A stretch of DNA of 46,127 bases from Myxococcales bacterium (GCA_020633515.1 JACKDM010000038.1:1-46127), one strand, 5' to 3'. Positions 7,408-16,835 are shown, counted from the first letter of the stretch. Notes: a model not told the origin generated them from the letters alone. Translations and numbers: made by a program.

Positions 7408-8321
7408 CGCTTCACCGCCGGGCCGAGGTGGGCGTCGAAGGCGGCGGCGAGGCCCTCGATGGGGTCGTCGCCGGGGATCTCGGGGAGGAGGAGCACGGGC
7501 TCGTCGACGGCGTGGCGGAGGCGGTCGAGCGCGGCTTCGGCGGCTTCGATGCGGCGGAAGGCGAGCTCGCCGAGGAGCTCGCGGCCGGCGATCCAGGGGT
7601 CGAGCGCGGCGCGCTCGGCGGGGGTGAACGGGTCTTGTGGCATGCGGTTGAGGAGGACGCCGCCGGCGGGCATCGAGGTCTCGTCGAGGCCGGCGAGGAG
7701 CTCGATCGCCTCGGTGACGGGGAGCTGTTCGGGCAGGGTGACGACCCAGGCGGCGCCCTGGCGGGGGTCGTTGAGGATCGCGCGGCCTTCGTGGAGGGCG
7801 TCGACGATGGGGCCGCCGGGGATGAGGCGGAGGAGGATGTCGGGGAGCCCGGTGAGCGCGAGGGTGTGGCCGGTGGCGGGCATGTCGACGACGATCAGCT
7901 CGTGGCGGCGGCGGCCGTCGGGGCGGGTGGCGCGGAGGAGGCTGAGGAGGTGGTAGAAGATGCCCATCTCGTGGAACGAGGGCGCGGCGGTGAGGAAGCG
8001 CTCGACGGCGCGGGAGCGGAGCGCGGCCTTGATGAGCGGGGCGCCGGGGAGGACGGAGCGGAGGAAGCCTTCGTGGCCGGCGCGGGCGGAGAGGTGGCAG
8101 GCGTCGAGGCCGGACGCGAGCGGGATGGGCTCGGCGCCGAGGGTGGGGCGGCCGATGATGCGGCCGAGCGGGGAGGGCTCGCCGTCGACGTCGCCGACCT
8201 CGGTGAGCAGGACGCGCTTGCCGCGGCGGGCGGCGGCGCGGGCGAGGGCGATGGTGACGGTGGTGCGTCCCACGCCGCCCTTGCCGGTGATGAGGAGGAT
8301 GCGTCGGTCGAGGAAGTGCAA
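7404..8321 (-). CDS. ArsA/Get3-family ATPase, subunit 2 (Walker Lys replaced by Arg)
   Basis: Partner of the downstream ArsA-type ATPase. The 305-residue product starts HFLDRRILLITGKGGVGRTT after a TTG at 8321. The signature Lys K14 is present, but the Walker A Lys is Arg19. Further family features are HELIVVDMPATGHTLAL and a C-terminal GGVLLNRM segment. The DP-type switch I motif of subunit 1 is not seen. The TTG is preferred because AGGA lies 9 bases upstream and no ATG or GTG fits; TTG starts recur in this window. The gene probably opens the operon ArsA2-ArsA1-thioredoxin-exonuclease; all junctions but the last are ATGA overlaps. A TATACT box stands about 57 bases upstream. Confidence 0.85.
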   Translation of the reverse strand: MHFLDRRILLITGKGGVGRTTVTIALARAAARRGKRVLLTEVGDVDGEPSPLGRIIGRPTLGAEPIPLASGLDACHLSARAGHEGFLRSVLPGAPLIKAALRSRAVERFLTAAPSFHEMGIFYHLLSLLRATRPDGRRRHELIVVDMPATGHTLALTGLPDILLRLIPGGPIVDALHEGRAILNDPRQGAAWVVTLPEQLPVTEAIELLAGLDETSMPAGGVLLNRMPQDPFTPAERAALDPWIAGRELLGELAFRRIEAAEAALDRLRHAVDEPVLLLPEIPGDDPIEGLAAAFDAHLGPAVKR

Positions 8322-8377
8322 GCGGGTGTGTCCTGTCGCGGGCGCGGCGGCCTGCCCCAAAGGGTCAGGGAGCGGCG

Positions 8378-8383
8378 AGTATA
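8378..8383 (-). promoter_or_regulatory. candidate -10 box of the ArsA-pair operon
   Basis: TATACT on the minus strand matches 5 of 6 positions of the sigma70 -10 box in otherwise almost pure G+C sequence. The -35 region 17 bases upstream (TGGAGC) is poor, so the promoter may need an activator. Confidence 0.35.
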
Positions 8384-8441
8384 GCGGCCGCGCCCCGCGC
8401 GCTCCACCCGCGTGAAGGCCGCTGGCGACCGGCCTCGGCGA

Positions 8442-8470
8442 TTGGTCCGCAACTCCGGGAGTGGTAGCAT
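8442..8470 (+). promoter_or_regulatory. candidate promoter of the diiron protein gene
   Basis: TTGGTC (8442-8447) and TAGCAT (8465-8470) are separated by 17 bases, giving a leader of about 57 bases before the ATG at 8535. It is divergent from the ArsA-pair operon. Confidence 0.45.
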
Positions 8471-8534
8471 GATCCCGGCGGGCGCCCGCCGGTCGCGCCG
8501 GCCGCGCACGACCGCGAACCCGGAGGAGGCCCCG

Positions 8535-9716
8535 ATGCAGATCCCTGCCTTCGTCGACAAGAACCCGATCGTGCAGCGCCTGCCGGTGCCGGTGCGGGCG
8601 CGGGTCGAGAGCTTCGTCGACAACCTCAACACGGTGCTCGCCGTCGAGAACCTGCGGGTGATGGGGCGGATGGGGCCGTCGGCGGTGCGGGGGCTGTTCC
8701 TGCGGCGCGGGCGCGACGGGGTCGCGGGCATGCAGGCGCATCATCGGGCGCACTTCGACTTCGACTATCCGGGCGATCACCCCGAGATGCGGGCGCTGTA
8801 CGAGAAGGCCAAGCGCATGCAGTGGAACGGGGCGACCGATCTGCCGTGGGAGACCTCGGTCGATCCGCTCGATCCCGAGGTGCCGATCGTGGGGACCGAC
8901 TTCATCGACTGGCGGCAGATCGCGGCGCACGGGCGGCGCTTCGACGAGCGGGAGAAGCGGGACTTCCTGCATCGGGTGGCGGCGTGGATGCTGAGCCAGT
9001 TCCTGCACGGCGAGCAGGGCGCGCTGATGGCGGCGGCGCAGGTGACCGAGGCGACCGAGCTCTTCGACGGCAAGTTCTATGGCGCGACGCAGGTGATGGA
9101 CGAGGCGCGGCACGTCGAGGTCTTCCACCGCTACCTCGTCGACAAGCTCGGGATGCGCTACGAGATCAACGACAACCTCTTCACGATCATCGACGGGCTG
9201 ATGACCGATGGCCGGTGGGACATGAAGTTCCTCGGCATGCAGATCCTGGTGGAGGGGCTGGCGCTCGGGGCGTTCGCGACGCTGCGGCGGATGACGGCGG
9301 AGCCGCTGCTCGCCGAGCTGTTGCGGCGGGTGATGCACGACGAGGCGCGGCACGTTCACTACGGGCTGCTGGCGCTGCGCGGGTACTACGCGAAGCTGCC
9401 GGAGCGCGAGCGGCGGGAGCGCGAGGACTGGGCGTTCGAGGTGGTGGTGCTGATGCGCAACCGCTTCCTGGCGCACGAGCTGTACGAGGAGCAGTTCGCG
9501 CCGGTGCTGCCGCGCCGCGAGTGGAACGCGCTGATGGAGAAGATGCCGGGGCTCGCGATCTTCCGCCGCACGATGTTCCGGCGGCTGGTGCCCAACCTGC
9601 GCGCGATCGGGCTGCTGACGCCGCGAGTGCTGCCGCACTACCACCGGGTCGGGCTCGGCGAGTACGTCGATCTGCCGGCGACCGACGCGCTGACGGAGTC
9701 GGCGGCGTTCGCTTGA
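8535..9716 (+). CDS. ferritin-like diiron protein (AurF/R2-like)
   Basis: Probable non-haem diiron oxidase or oxygenase; the substrate is unknown. The 393-residue protein carries two matching ligand sets: E160 in LHGEQG with E190 and H193 in MDEARHVEVF, and E240 in LVEGLALG with E270 and H273 in HDEARHVHYG. The Glu-Glu spacing is 29 intervening residues in both halves. Six ligands of this kind are what AurF/CmlI-type N-oxygenases and R2-like proteins use; the length is close to AurF (about 340) plus a longer N-terminus. There is no signal peptide or membrane span. The ATG at 8535 follows GGAGGA. It appears to be monocistronic, between the divergent ArsA operon and the proline-rich membrane protein. 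Confidence 0.82.
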   Translation: MQIPAFVDKNPIVQRLPVPVRARVESFVDNLNTVLAVENLRVMGRMGPSAVRGLFLRRGRDGVAGMQAHHRAHFDFDYPGDHPEMRALYEKAKRMQWNGATDLPWETSVDPLDPEVPIVGTDFIDWRQIAAHGRRFDEREKRDFLHRVAAWMLSQFLHGEQGALMAAAQVTEATELFDGKFYGATQVMDEARHVEVFHRYLVDKLGMRYEINDNLFTIIDGLMTDGRWDMKFLGMQILVEGLALGAFATLRRMTAEPLLAELLRRVMHDEARHVHYGLLALRGYYAKLPERERREREDWAFEVVVLMRNRFLAHELYEEQFAPVLPRREWNALMEKMPGLAIFRRTMFRRLVPNLRAIGLLTPRVLPHYHRVGLGEYVDLPATDALTESAAFA

Positions 9717-9804
9717 GCGCATTCCGCCCGCGGCGAACCGAGTTCTGGCGTTGCGGGTCGGGTCCGTGCGAATGATAGGAAGCGATCCGGAAGAGAGTGC
9801 CAGG

Positions 9805-11742
9805 TTGGACGGCGGACACGGCTACGGCGTACGCATCCGGCAGCCCGCGGGGGCGGCCGAAGACTGGGCGGCGGACCTCTCGACGATGATCGCGCCGATC
9901 ATCGGAGAAGAGGCGGACGCGCTCGAAGATGCGCTCAAGCGGGGTGAGCTGACGGTCGCGCATGGCCTGCCGCTCGACGAGGCGCGGCAGCTCGTGGGCG
10001 TCTTTCAGGGGCTCGGCGCCGAGGCGGAGGTGGTCGACAGCCCGGGGCGGGAGCCGACGGGCGGGCTCAAGCCGCTGCCGGGTGATCGGCCGCCGGCGAT
10101 CGCGGGCACGGCGCCGTTCAACATGGCGGGGCTGCGCAAGGCGCTCGAAGCGGCGTCGCGTCCGGCGGCGCCCGCGCCGGCCGAGCCGGGGCCACCGCCG
10201 GTGATGGCGCCGCCGCCGCGGGTGTCGGGCAGCCTCGGCGACGAGGCGCGGGCCAATCAGACGCGACCGTTCGATCCGAGCATGGTGCGCGCGGCGCTGG
10301 CGCGCTCGCGGGCCGACGAGGATCCGCTCGCGAGCCTCCCGGGGCTGTCGGGGAGCGACTTCGGAGAGGACGACGAGGTCCCGACCGCGGTGGCGGGGCC
10401 CGACGGGCGGCGGCGCAAGGGCGCGGCGCGGCCGGGGGGCGCGGGTGGCTTCGGGCAGTCGCTGATGGGCGTCGTCGGCGACGAGCCGGCGGGGGCGCCG
10501 GGCGCGACGCAGTCGTTCGGGGCCGGGATCTTCGAACCGCCGCCGCCACCGCGCGGGGCCGAGGGCAGCTACGAGGGGCCGCCGCCGGCCGGGTCGTACG
10601 ACGGGCCGCCGCCGCGGGCGGGCGAGTCGCACGAGGGGCCGCCGCCGCCCGATCGGGCCGCGCTCGCGGGGTTCACCTCGCCGGGGGAGCAGTTCGATCC
10701 CGCCGCGGTGCGCCGGCTGCGCGACGATCTGCCGCGGCGCCGGGGCTTCGGTGGGGCCGACGATCTGATCGGGCCGGGCGCGTTCGCCGACTTCGACGCG
10801 GAGTTCGAGGCCGCCGCGCGCAATCGGCGGGGCGCCTCGATCGCCGACAAGCCGACCGATCGGCTGCTGATGCCGCCGGGCATGGAGGGCGGGCGGCTGC
10901 ACGATCGCCCGACGGTGCCGCGCGGCGACCTCGGCTTCGACGGGCTGCCGCCGCTGCCCGAGCTGCCGCCGCGGGCGGGGAGCCCGATGGTGGTGCAGCT
11001 CGAGGCGCCGGTGGTCGATCCGTCGGAGACGGGCACGTTCACCCGCGAGGCCTCGCTCGATCCGCTGCCGGAGGACGAGGAGGAGACGCGGCAGATCAAG
11101 GTCGTCGACGATCGCGACGTCGCGCCCGCGCGGCCGACGCGGGGCACGCCGATGCGCGGCGTGCGGCCGGGGGTGTACCGGCTCGGCGAGGCGCGCCCGG
11201 TGACCGAGGCGCCGCGGATCGACCGGCCGGGGATGCCGGCGGCGGGGGCGGCGATCCTGTCGACGGGGCAGATGGTCGCGCGGCCGGTGGCGCGCTCGGA
11301 CGAAGAGGTCACCGACAGCGGCTCGTTCCGCATCGTGCAGCGCGACGAGGCGGGCAAGAGCAAGCGGCCGCCGCGGCCGGAGCACTCGCCGGTCAAGGCG
11401 GGGCTGCTCGCGCTCCTGCCGGGCATGGGGCAGGTCTACAACGGGCAGCGCGACCGCGGCATCGTGGTGGCGCTCGCCTCGATCGTGATCCTGCCGTGGC
11501 TGTGGTCGATCTTCGACGCGGTGACGACGGCGGCCGCGATCCGGCGCGGCGACCGGCCGGCGCCCGATCCGCGCGCGTGGCAGCGGGGCCGCTGGGGGCA
11601 GCTCCTGCTCGACGTGGCGGTGGTCTTCAGCGTGGTGGTGGGGGTGTTGATCTGGCAGGGCATGAACCCGCCGGCGCCCGCGCCGCCGCCCATCCCTGCG
11701 CCGGCCCCCTCCGCGCCGCCCGCCGCGCCCGGCCCGCGTTGA
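9805..11742 (+). CDS. proline-rich protein with C-terminal transmembrane domain
   Basis: No full-length family recognised. The first 75 or so residues form a small domain (YGVRIRQPAG, then LTVAHGLPLDEARQLVGVFQ and GAEAEVVD) that resembles ribosomal L7/L12 C-terminal-like folds. A disordered region of roughly 450 residues follows, rich in Pro, Asp and Arg, with three (S)-Y/H-E/D-GPPP units near 10570-10650. The C-terminus has LLALLPGMGQVYNGQRDRG, the loop typical of small TM2/DUF5683-like membrane domains. Two to three hydrophobic helices and a Pro/Ala tail end the protein. TTG 9805 is preferred because GGAAGAGAG precedes it; an in-frame ATG at 9772 (11 residues longer) lacks a ribosome site. 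A weak promoter, TTGCGG at 9751 with GATAGG 17 bases on, would place the transcript start beyond that ATG. Confidence 0.7.
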   Translation: MDGGHGYGVRIRQPAGAAEDWAADLSTMIAPIIGEEADALEDALKRGELTVAHGLPLDEARQLVGVFQGLGAEAEVVDSPGREPTGGLKPLPGDRPPAIAGTAPFNMAGLRKALEAASRPAAPAPAEPGPPPVMAPPPRVSGSLGDEARANQTRPFDPSMVRAALARSRADEDPLASLPGLSGSDFGEDDEVPTAVAGPDGRRRKGAARPGGAGGFGQSLMGVVGDEPAGAPGATQSFGAGIFEPPPPPRGAEGSYEGPPPAGSYDGPPPRAGESHEGPPPPDRAALAGFTSPGEQFDPAAVRRLRDDLPRRRGFGGADDLIGPGAFADFDAEFEAAARNRRGASIADKPTDRLLMPPGMEGGRLHDRPTVPRGDLGFDGLPPLPELPPRAGSPMVVQLEAPVVDPSETGTFTREASLDPLPEDEEETRQIKVVDDRDVAPARPTRGTPMRGVRPGVYRLGEARPVTEAPRIDRPGMPAAGAAILSTGQMVARPVARSDEEVTDSGSFRIVQRDEAGKSKRPPRPEHSPVKAGLLALLPGMGQVYNGQRDRGIVVALASIVILPWLWSIFDAVTTAAAIRRGDRPAPDPRAWQRGRWGQLLLDVAVVFSVVVGVLIWQGMNPPAPAPPPIPAPAPSAPPAAPGPR

Positions 11743-11953
11743 TCGCGCTCAGCGGCGCCCGTCGCCGGTGCAGCGCGCCCGGGCGGTCGTCCTCCTGACC
11801 GCTACGCGACCTCCGCGCGAGGGCGACGGCGATGCGCGGAGCGCGTGTCCGGTTACCGGGCGACACTTTTTGGCGCGATCGACCCCCTCCCCTTCCGCTA
11901 TGGTGGCTCACCGCTTGCGCCGCGACGAAGCGGTCACCCCGGGAGGACGAGAC

Positions 11954-12781
11954 TTGAACCGACGCGCTTCGACGATCTGCCGAGCCGCTCTGCCGCTCAC
12001 GCTCGCCCTGTTCGCGACCGGCTGCATCGACGGGCCGATGCTCACGCCGCGCGCCCCCACCCCGGGGGTGCCCCACATCACCGTCACCTCGTACAACGTC
12101 AACCTCGACCGCTACGACGACCCCGACACCGTCGCCGCGGTCGGCGCGAGCGACGCCGACATCATCGCGCTGCAAGAGGTCAACGGCCCCTGGCGCGAGG
12201 TGCTGCGCGCCACCTACCACGACCGCTACCCCTTCATGGCCTTCGAAGGCGAGGCGTCGGGCGGGCTCGCGGTCCTCTCGAAGCACCCCTTCGAGGACCT
12301 CGGCGTGCTCACCGGCTTCGAAGGCTGGCACCCCGCGTGGCACGTCGTCGTCGACTCGCCGCTCGGCCCGCTCCAGCTCTTGCAGGTCCACCTGCGCCCG
12401 CCGTACAGCCGCCGCGACGGCGTCACGAGCCTGCTCGAGGTCGACGAGACCCACCTCAAGGAGATCCGCGGCTTCAGCGCGACCTGCGCCGACGACATCC
12501 CCACCCTCGTCGTGGGCGACTTCAACGAGGGCGTCGACGGCGCGGCGGTCGGCTTCCTCGAAGACCTCGGCTACCTCAACGCGCTCCCCGCCTTCCGGCC
12601 CGGCGCCGAGACCTGGCGCTACGAGAAGTCGCTCTACGGGCAGGCGGTCGACACCCTCGACCACATCCTCTTCGAGACCAACACCCTCGACCCGCTCAAC
12701 GCCTACGTGAAGTACATCGGCAACTCCGACCACTACCCGGTGACGGTGGTGCTCGAGCCGGTGCCCGCCGACGCGCCCTGA
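11954..12781 (+). CDS. endonuclease/exonuclease/phosphatase-fold lipoprotein
   Basis: Probable secreted or envelope-bound phosphodiesterase or nuclease of the EEP superfamily (PF03372). The 275-residue precursor has a signal ending LFATGC (C24, a near-lipobox). The EEP motifs follow in order: TSYNVNLDR, IIALQEVNG (catalytic Glu), LLQVHLRPP, LVVGDFNEG (Asp and Asn), and SDHYPVTVVL with the terminal Asp-His pair. All expected catalytic residues appear to be present, so it should be active; the substrate (DNA, lipid or phosphoester) cannot be told. The start is TTG at 11954 with GGGAGGA seven or so bases upstream; the frame is open further upstream but codes only for Arg/Pro-rich sequence. It has its own spacer of about 210 bases upstream, in which I see no clear promoter, and the TPR-CHAT gene follows 97 bases later. 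Confidence 0.85.
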   Translation: MNRRASTICRAALPLTLALFATGCIDGPMLTPRAPTPGVPHITVTSYNVNLDRYDDPDTVAAVGASDADIIALQEVNGPWREVLRATYHDRYPFMAFEGEASGGLAVLSKHPFEDLGVLTGFEGWHPAWHVVVDSPLGPLQLLQVHLRPPYSRRDGVTSLLEVDETHLKEIRGFSATCADDIPTLVVGDFNEGVDGAAVGFLEDLGYLNALPAFRPGAETWRYEKSLYGQAVDTLDHILFETNTLDPLNAYVKYIGNSDHYPVTVVLEPVPADAP

Positions 12782-12877
12782 TCGGCCCCTCCCGGAGGAC
12801 ACGGCAAGACAGAAACTCGGGTGATGCGGCAGGTCGTGGTATTTTTCGACCAGACTGCTCGTACGCCGGAGTCCGAC

Positions 12878-15800
12878 ATGCGCCGGTGGCCCCTCCTCGC
12901 CGCCCTTCTCGTCGCGTCGTGCCTGCTCGCCCCGCCGGCGCAGGCCGCGCCCGCGCCCTACACCGACTGGGCCTTCGACGTGCGCCGCGCCGAAGAGGCG
13001 GGGGAGCTCGCCCGCCTCGGCGAGCTCGCCACCGCCCGCCCCGACTTCGCCCGGATCTGGTTCTATGGCCAGGTCTTCGACCTCGTCACCGTCGGGCTCT
13101 CCGACGAGGTCAAGGCCACGCTCCGCCCGCGCCTCGCGGCCGTCGCGCAGGCGCTCGCCGACGCCGAGCCGCCCGATCCACGCCCGCTGCTCTACCTCGA
13201 CTGGGCCGAGACCGGCCGCCTCGCCGAGCTCGCGCCGCGCGCCCGCGAGCTGCAAGACGCCTGGATCAACGCCGTGCGCGCCAACCAGCCGCTGCCCGCG
13301 CGCCTCGCCGCCGCCGAGCACCCCGAGGTCGCCCAGCCGGTCTTCTACATGCTCTTCTTCCGCGCCGAGCTCGCCAGCCGCCGCCTCGGCGGCGACCGCG
13401 AGCGCGCGCTGCTCATCCAGACCGCGCGCCGCATGGCCGAAGGCTTCGCGCTCGGCGTCGGCGACGTGACGCCGTGGCGCGCGCTCGCGGGCTACCTCGG
13501 CCAGCCCGGCGGCGTCCCGCTCGCCGGTGAGGGCGTCGTCGAGAGCCAGATCGGCGGCGGGCTCAACGCCTGGTTGATCGGCGACCTCGTCGCCGCCCGC
13601 GCCGGGCTCGACGCCGCGCTCGCCACCGCCCGCGGCGCCCGCGGCGGCAGCATCCTCGTCGCGCTGGTGATGAACGGCGCCGCCCACGCCGCCGGCTGGC
13701 TCGGCGACCACGTCAGCGAGCGCGCGCTGCGGGTCAGCGTGCTCCAGGCCATGCGCCCGCTCGGGATCGACAACCTCGTCGCGCTCGTGCTCGACCAGAT
13801 GGTCAAGGCCCACCTCGCCGATCGCAGCGTCGACGACATGGTCCCCTACATCCGCGAGATGCGGGAGCTCGGCGACGTCGTGATGCGCACCGGCCGGCAC
13901 CTGCGCACGCTCGAGCGCGCCGCCGAGGCGCTCGTCGCGACCGCGCGCGCGCGGGCCGAGGCCGGGGACTTCGAAGGCGCGAACCGGGTGCTCGACGAGG
14001 CGCGGCTGCTGCTCGCGAGCCTCACCGACGACGCCGCGATCGCGATCACGACCCCCTCCAACGAGATCGCCACCGTCCGCCGCGCCCGGCAGGCGATGCA
14101 GGCCGAGCTCGCCCGGCTCGTCGGCGAGATCGCCGAGCGCCGCGGCCGCTTCGACGAGGCCCGCGCCGCGCTCGGGCAGGCGCGCACGATCTACGAGGGC
14201 ACGCTGGGCGATCCGATCGGGACGGCGCGCACCGATCTCGACCTCGCCCGCGTCGTGCTCGCCGCCGGGGACGCCGACGCCGCGCTCGGCCACGTCGACG
14301 CCGCGGAGCCTTCGCTCGGCGAGGGGGCGCCCGTCGAGCTGCGCGCCCGCCTCTACCTGCTGCAAGGCCGCGCCCGCCTCGTCCGCGGCGAGCCGGCGCG
14401 CGCGTTCGCCAACGCCAACTTCGGGCTGCGCGCGCTGCGTCAGGCCGGCGCCGCCGAGGCCCACCGCCCGCTCCGCGCCCGGCTGCACGCGCTCGCCGCC
14501 GCCGCGCTCGACGCCGCCGGGCTCACCGACTACGCCGTCGCCCGCCTCGGTGAAGCGCTCGCGCTCGCCCCCGAGGACCGCGAGATCGCGCGCACCGCCG
14601 CCGTCGCCCGCGCCGAGGCCGGCGACGTCGAAGGCGCCCGCGCCGCGCTCGCCGGGCTCCTCGGCGCGCCCGACCCCCGCCCGGGGCAGATCCTCGACGG
14701 CTGCCTGCTCGCCCGCGCCGGCCGTCACCCGGAGGCGATCCAGAAGCTCGGCAACCTCCTGCCGCAGCTCACCCTGCCCCACCTGCGCCGCGACCAGATC
14801 ATCGGTCGCACCTGCCTCGCCGCCGCCGAGCTCGCCACCGGCGACAGCCGCGGCGCCGCCGAGGCGCTGCGCCCGGCGCGGGCGCTGGTGCTCGAATACC
14901 CCGATCCGACGCTGACCTGGCGCGTCGCGGCGCTCGACGGGCAGATCGCCGCCGCCGACAAGCAGTGGCTCGACGCGGCCGGCGCGTGGCGGCAGGCGAT
15001 GGATCGCTTCGCCGACGCGACCGCCGAGCAGGCGGCGCGTGGGGCGACGATCGACCTGCGCACGCTCGCGCTCCCCGCCGGCCCGAGCTTCGCCGCCGCG
15101 CTCCCCGGCGCGCTCGTGCGCGGCGCGGCGCGTGACAAGGGTGATCCGGCGGTGCACCACCGCGCGGCGCTGCGGGCCGCCGACTGGGCCGATCGCCGGG
15201 CGGTCGCGCAGGCGCCGGGGCCCGACGAGGGCGCGACGCTGCCCGGGCCGACCGCGCGCGCGCGCCGCCTGGGCCCGGATCGGCGCGCTGCGGGCGGTGC
15301 TCGCCGACGAGGCAGTCGTCACCGCCGAGCGGGTCGCGGCGACGCAGGCGCTGCGCGAGGCCGACGCGGCGCTCCGGCAGGCCGCGCCCGCGCTCGCCGA
15401 CGCCGATCCGCGCCTCGCCGAGCGGCGCTCACCGGCGCCGCGCCTCTCCGAGCCGGCCGCGGGCGAGGTGGTGCTGCGCTACTGGATCGAGCCCGACGCC
15501 GGCCACCTGTGGATCCTCGAGCCGGGCAAGGCGCCCGAGCACTACGACCTGCCGGGCGCCGCGAAGCTCGCCGCCGCGCTCGCCCCCGCCCGCGCCGCGA
15601 TCGAAGAGGCGCCGGCGGCGTGGCCGGCGCAGAAGCGGGGCGCGCGCGACCCCAACGCCGCCGACTGGAAGGCGCTCGCGACCGCGGCCCGGGTCGCGCT
15701 GCCGTTCGTCGGCGACGCGAAGGTGATGGCGGCGCTCGGCGCCGCGCGGGTGCGGGTCGTGCCGCACGGGCCGCTCGTCGGCTTCCCGCTCGACGCGCTG

Positions 15801-16721
15801 GTCGTCGAGGCCCCGCGGGGCAAGGTCGACGGCGCGGCCCCGGCGTTCGTCGGCGCGGCGCTGCACCTCACCTACAGCCTCCCGCCGCGGCTGCCGGCCG
15901 CCGATCGCAGCGCGGCGGCGGCGTTCGGTCTCTTCGGCCCGCCCGGCCCGGGCGCGGCGTGCCCCGTCGAGCGGTGCGCGGGGCCCGATCCGGCGGCGGA
16001 CGCGCTCGCCGAGGCGATGCGCGACGTCGAGGGCTTCGCGCGGGTCGACGGCCCGGCGGCGACGCGCGTGGCGCTCGGCGCGGCGCTGATGGGGACGAGC
16101 ACGCTGCTGCTCGCCGCGCCGGTCGACCCGGCCGAGGCGACGTTCGTGACGGCGCCGGCGCCGGGCGAGGACGGCTACGGGCGCTTCGGGGGCGCGGCGC
16201 TCGCGGCGACGCCGGCCGCCGCCGACGCGGTCGTGGTGCTGCACCCGGCGTGGTCGACATGGCCGGCGCTCGACGCGGCGCTGCGGGCGGCCGGGGTCGA
16301 GGTCGCGATCGGCGCGGTCGGCGCAGTGCCGGCGGCGGCGGCGGCGCGGCTCGGGGCGCGGCTCGCGAGCGGGACGCCGATCCGGTCGGCGGTGCTGGCG
16401 GTGAAGCGCGACGGGTTGACGGCGCAGGTCGACCCCGAGGTGGGTGGCGAGGCGGGGCATCACCCCTACTTCTGGGCGCGGTGGCTGGTCTTCGGCGAGC
16501 CGGTGGATCGCGCGGCGCTCGAGGCGGCGATCAAGCCGCTGCCGGCGCCGCCGGTGGCGCCGATCGACCCGTACGGCAGCGACGCGGCGGCGCCGGGCGG
16601 CGGCGCGGCTCCGGAGGCGGCGCCGGTCGACCCATACGACGCGGGCGGCGCGGCGCCAGCCGAGGACGCGCCGCCGGTCGACCCGTACGGCGAGGCGGCC
16701 CCGGTCGGCGACGGCGGCTGA
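12878..16721 (+). pseudogene. TPR-CHAT protein with an apparent frameshift and an inactive CHAT domain
   Basis: Secreted or periplasm-facing repeat protein; function unknown. It starts with a signal peptide (MRRWPLLAALLVASCLLAPPAQA) after ATG 12878. About 700 residues of helical TPR-like repeats follow. Frame continuity is lost in a (CG)6 run at 15253-15264: before it the protein-like frame ends GATLPGPTARAR, after it AAWARIGALRAVLADE continues one base on. Adding one CG or removing one base gives an intact protein of about 1280 residues. The downstream frame shows CHAT features (VRVVPHGPLVGFPLDALVVE and the ending HPYFWARWLVFGEP). The usual catalytic His segment reads TLLLAAPVD and the Cys segment reads AVVVLHPAWS, so both catalytic residues look lost. 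A tail with three P-I/V-DPY copies ends the protein. The gene may be intact if the indel is a sequencing error. Confidence 0.72.
15253..15264 (+). repeat. (CG)6 dinucleotide run at the frameshift
   Basis: Six perfect CG units sit exactly where the reading frame of the TPR-CHAT gene changes by +1. Loss of one unit by slippage would produce this shift. Confidence 0.7.
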
Positions 16722-16835
16722 CGGCGAGCGTGGTCTCGCGGGCCGGCGCGGCGGCCGGCTGCGGGCGAGGAAGACCAGCGGGTGACGGTGGGGCCGCGGC
16801 GGCGCCGGCGGGCTGAAGACGGGCTCAGCAGCCTG

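Noticed and set aside
6247..8321. Arsenic resistance operon
   Set aside because: No arsB, acr3, arsC, arsD or arsR is present, and the TPPSRD-type ATPases are known outside arsenic loci.
12821..12877. Upstream ATG extending the TPR-CHAT protein
   Set aside because: It would place 19 residues before a normal signal peptide; ATG 12878 with GGAG upstream fits better.
11627..15322. A 1231-codon open frame on the minus strand
   Set aside because: Antisense shadow of the EEP lipoprotein and TPR genes, with no domain and composition dominated by Arg, Gly and Ala.
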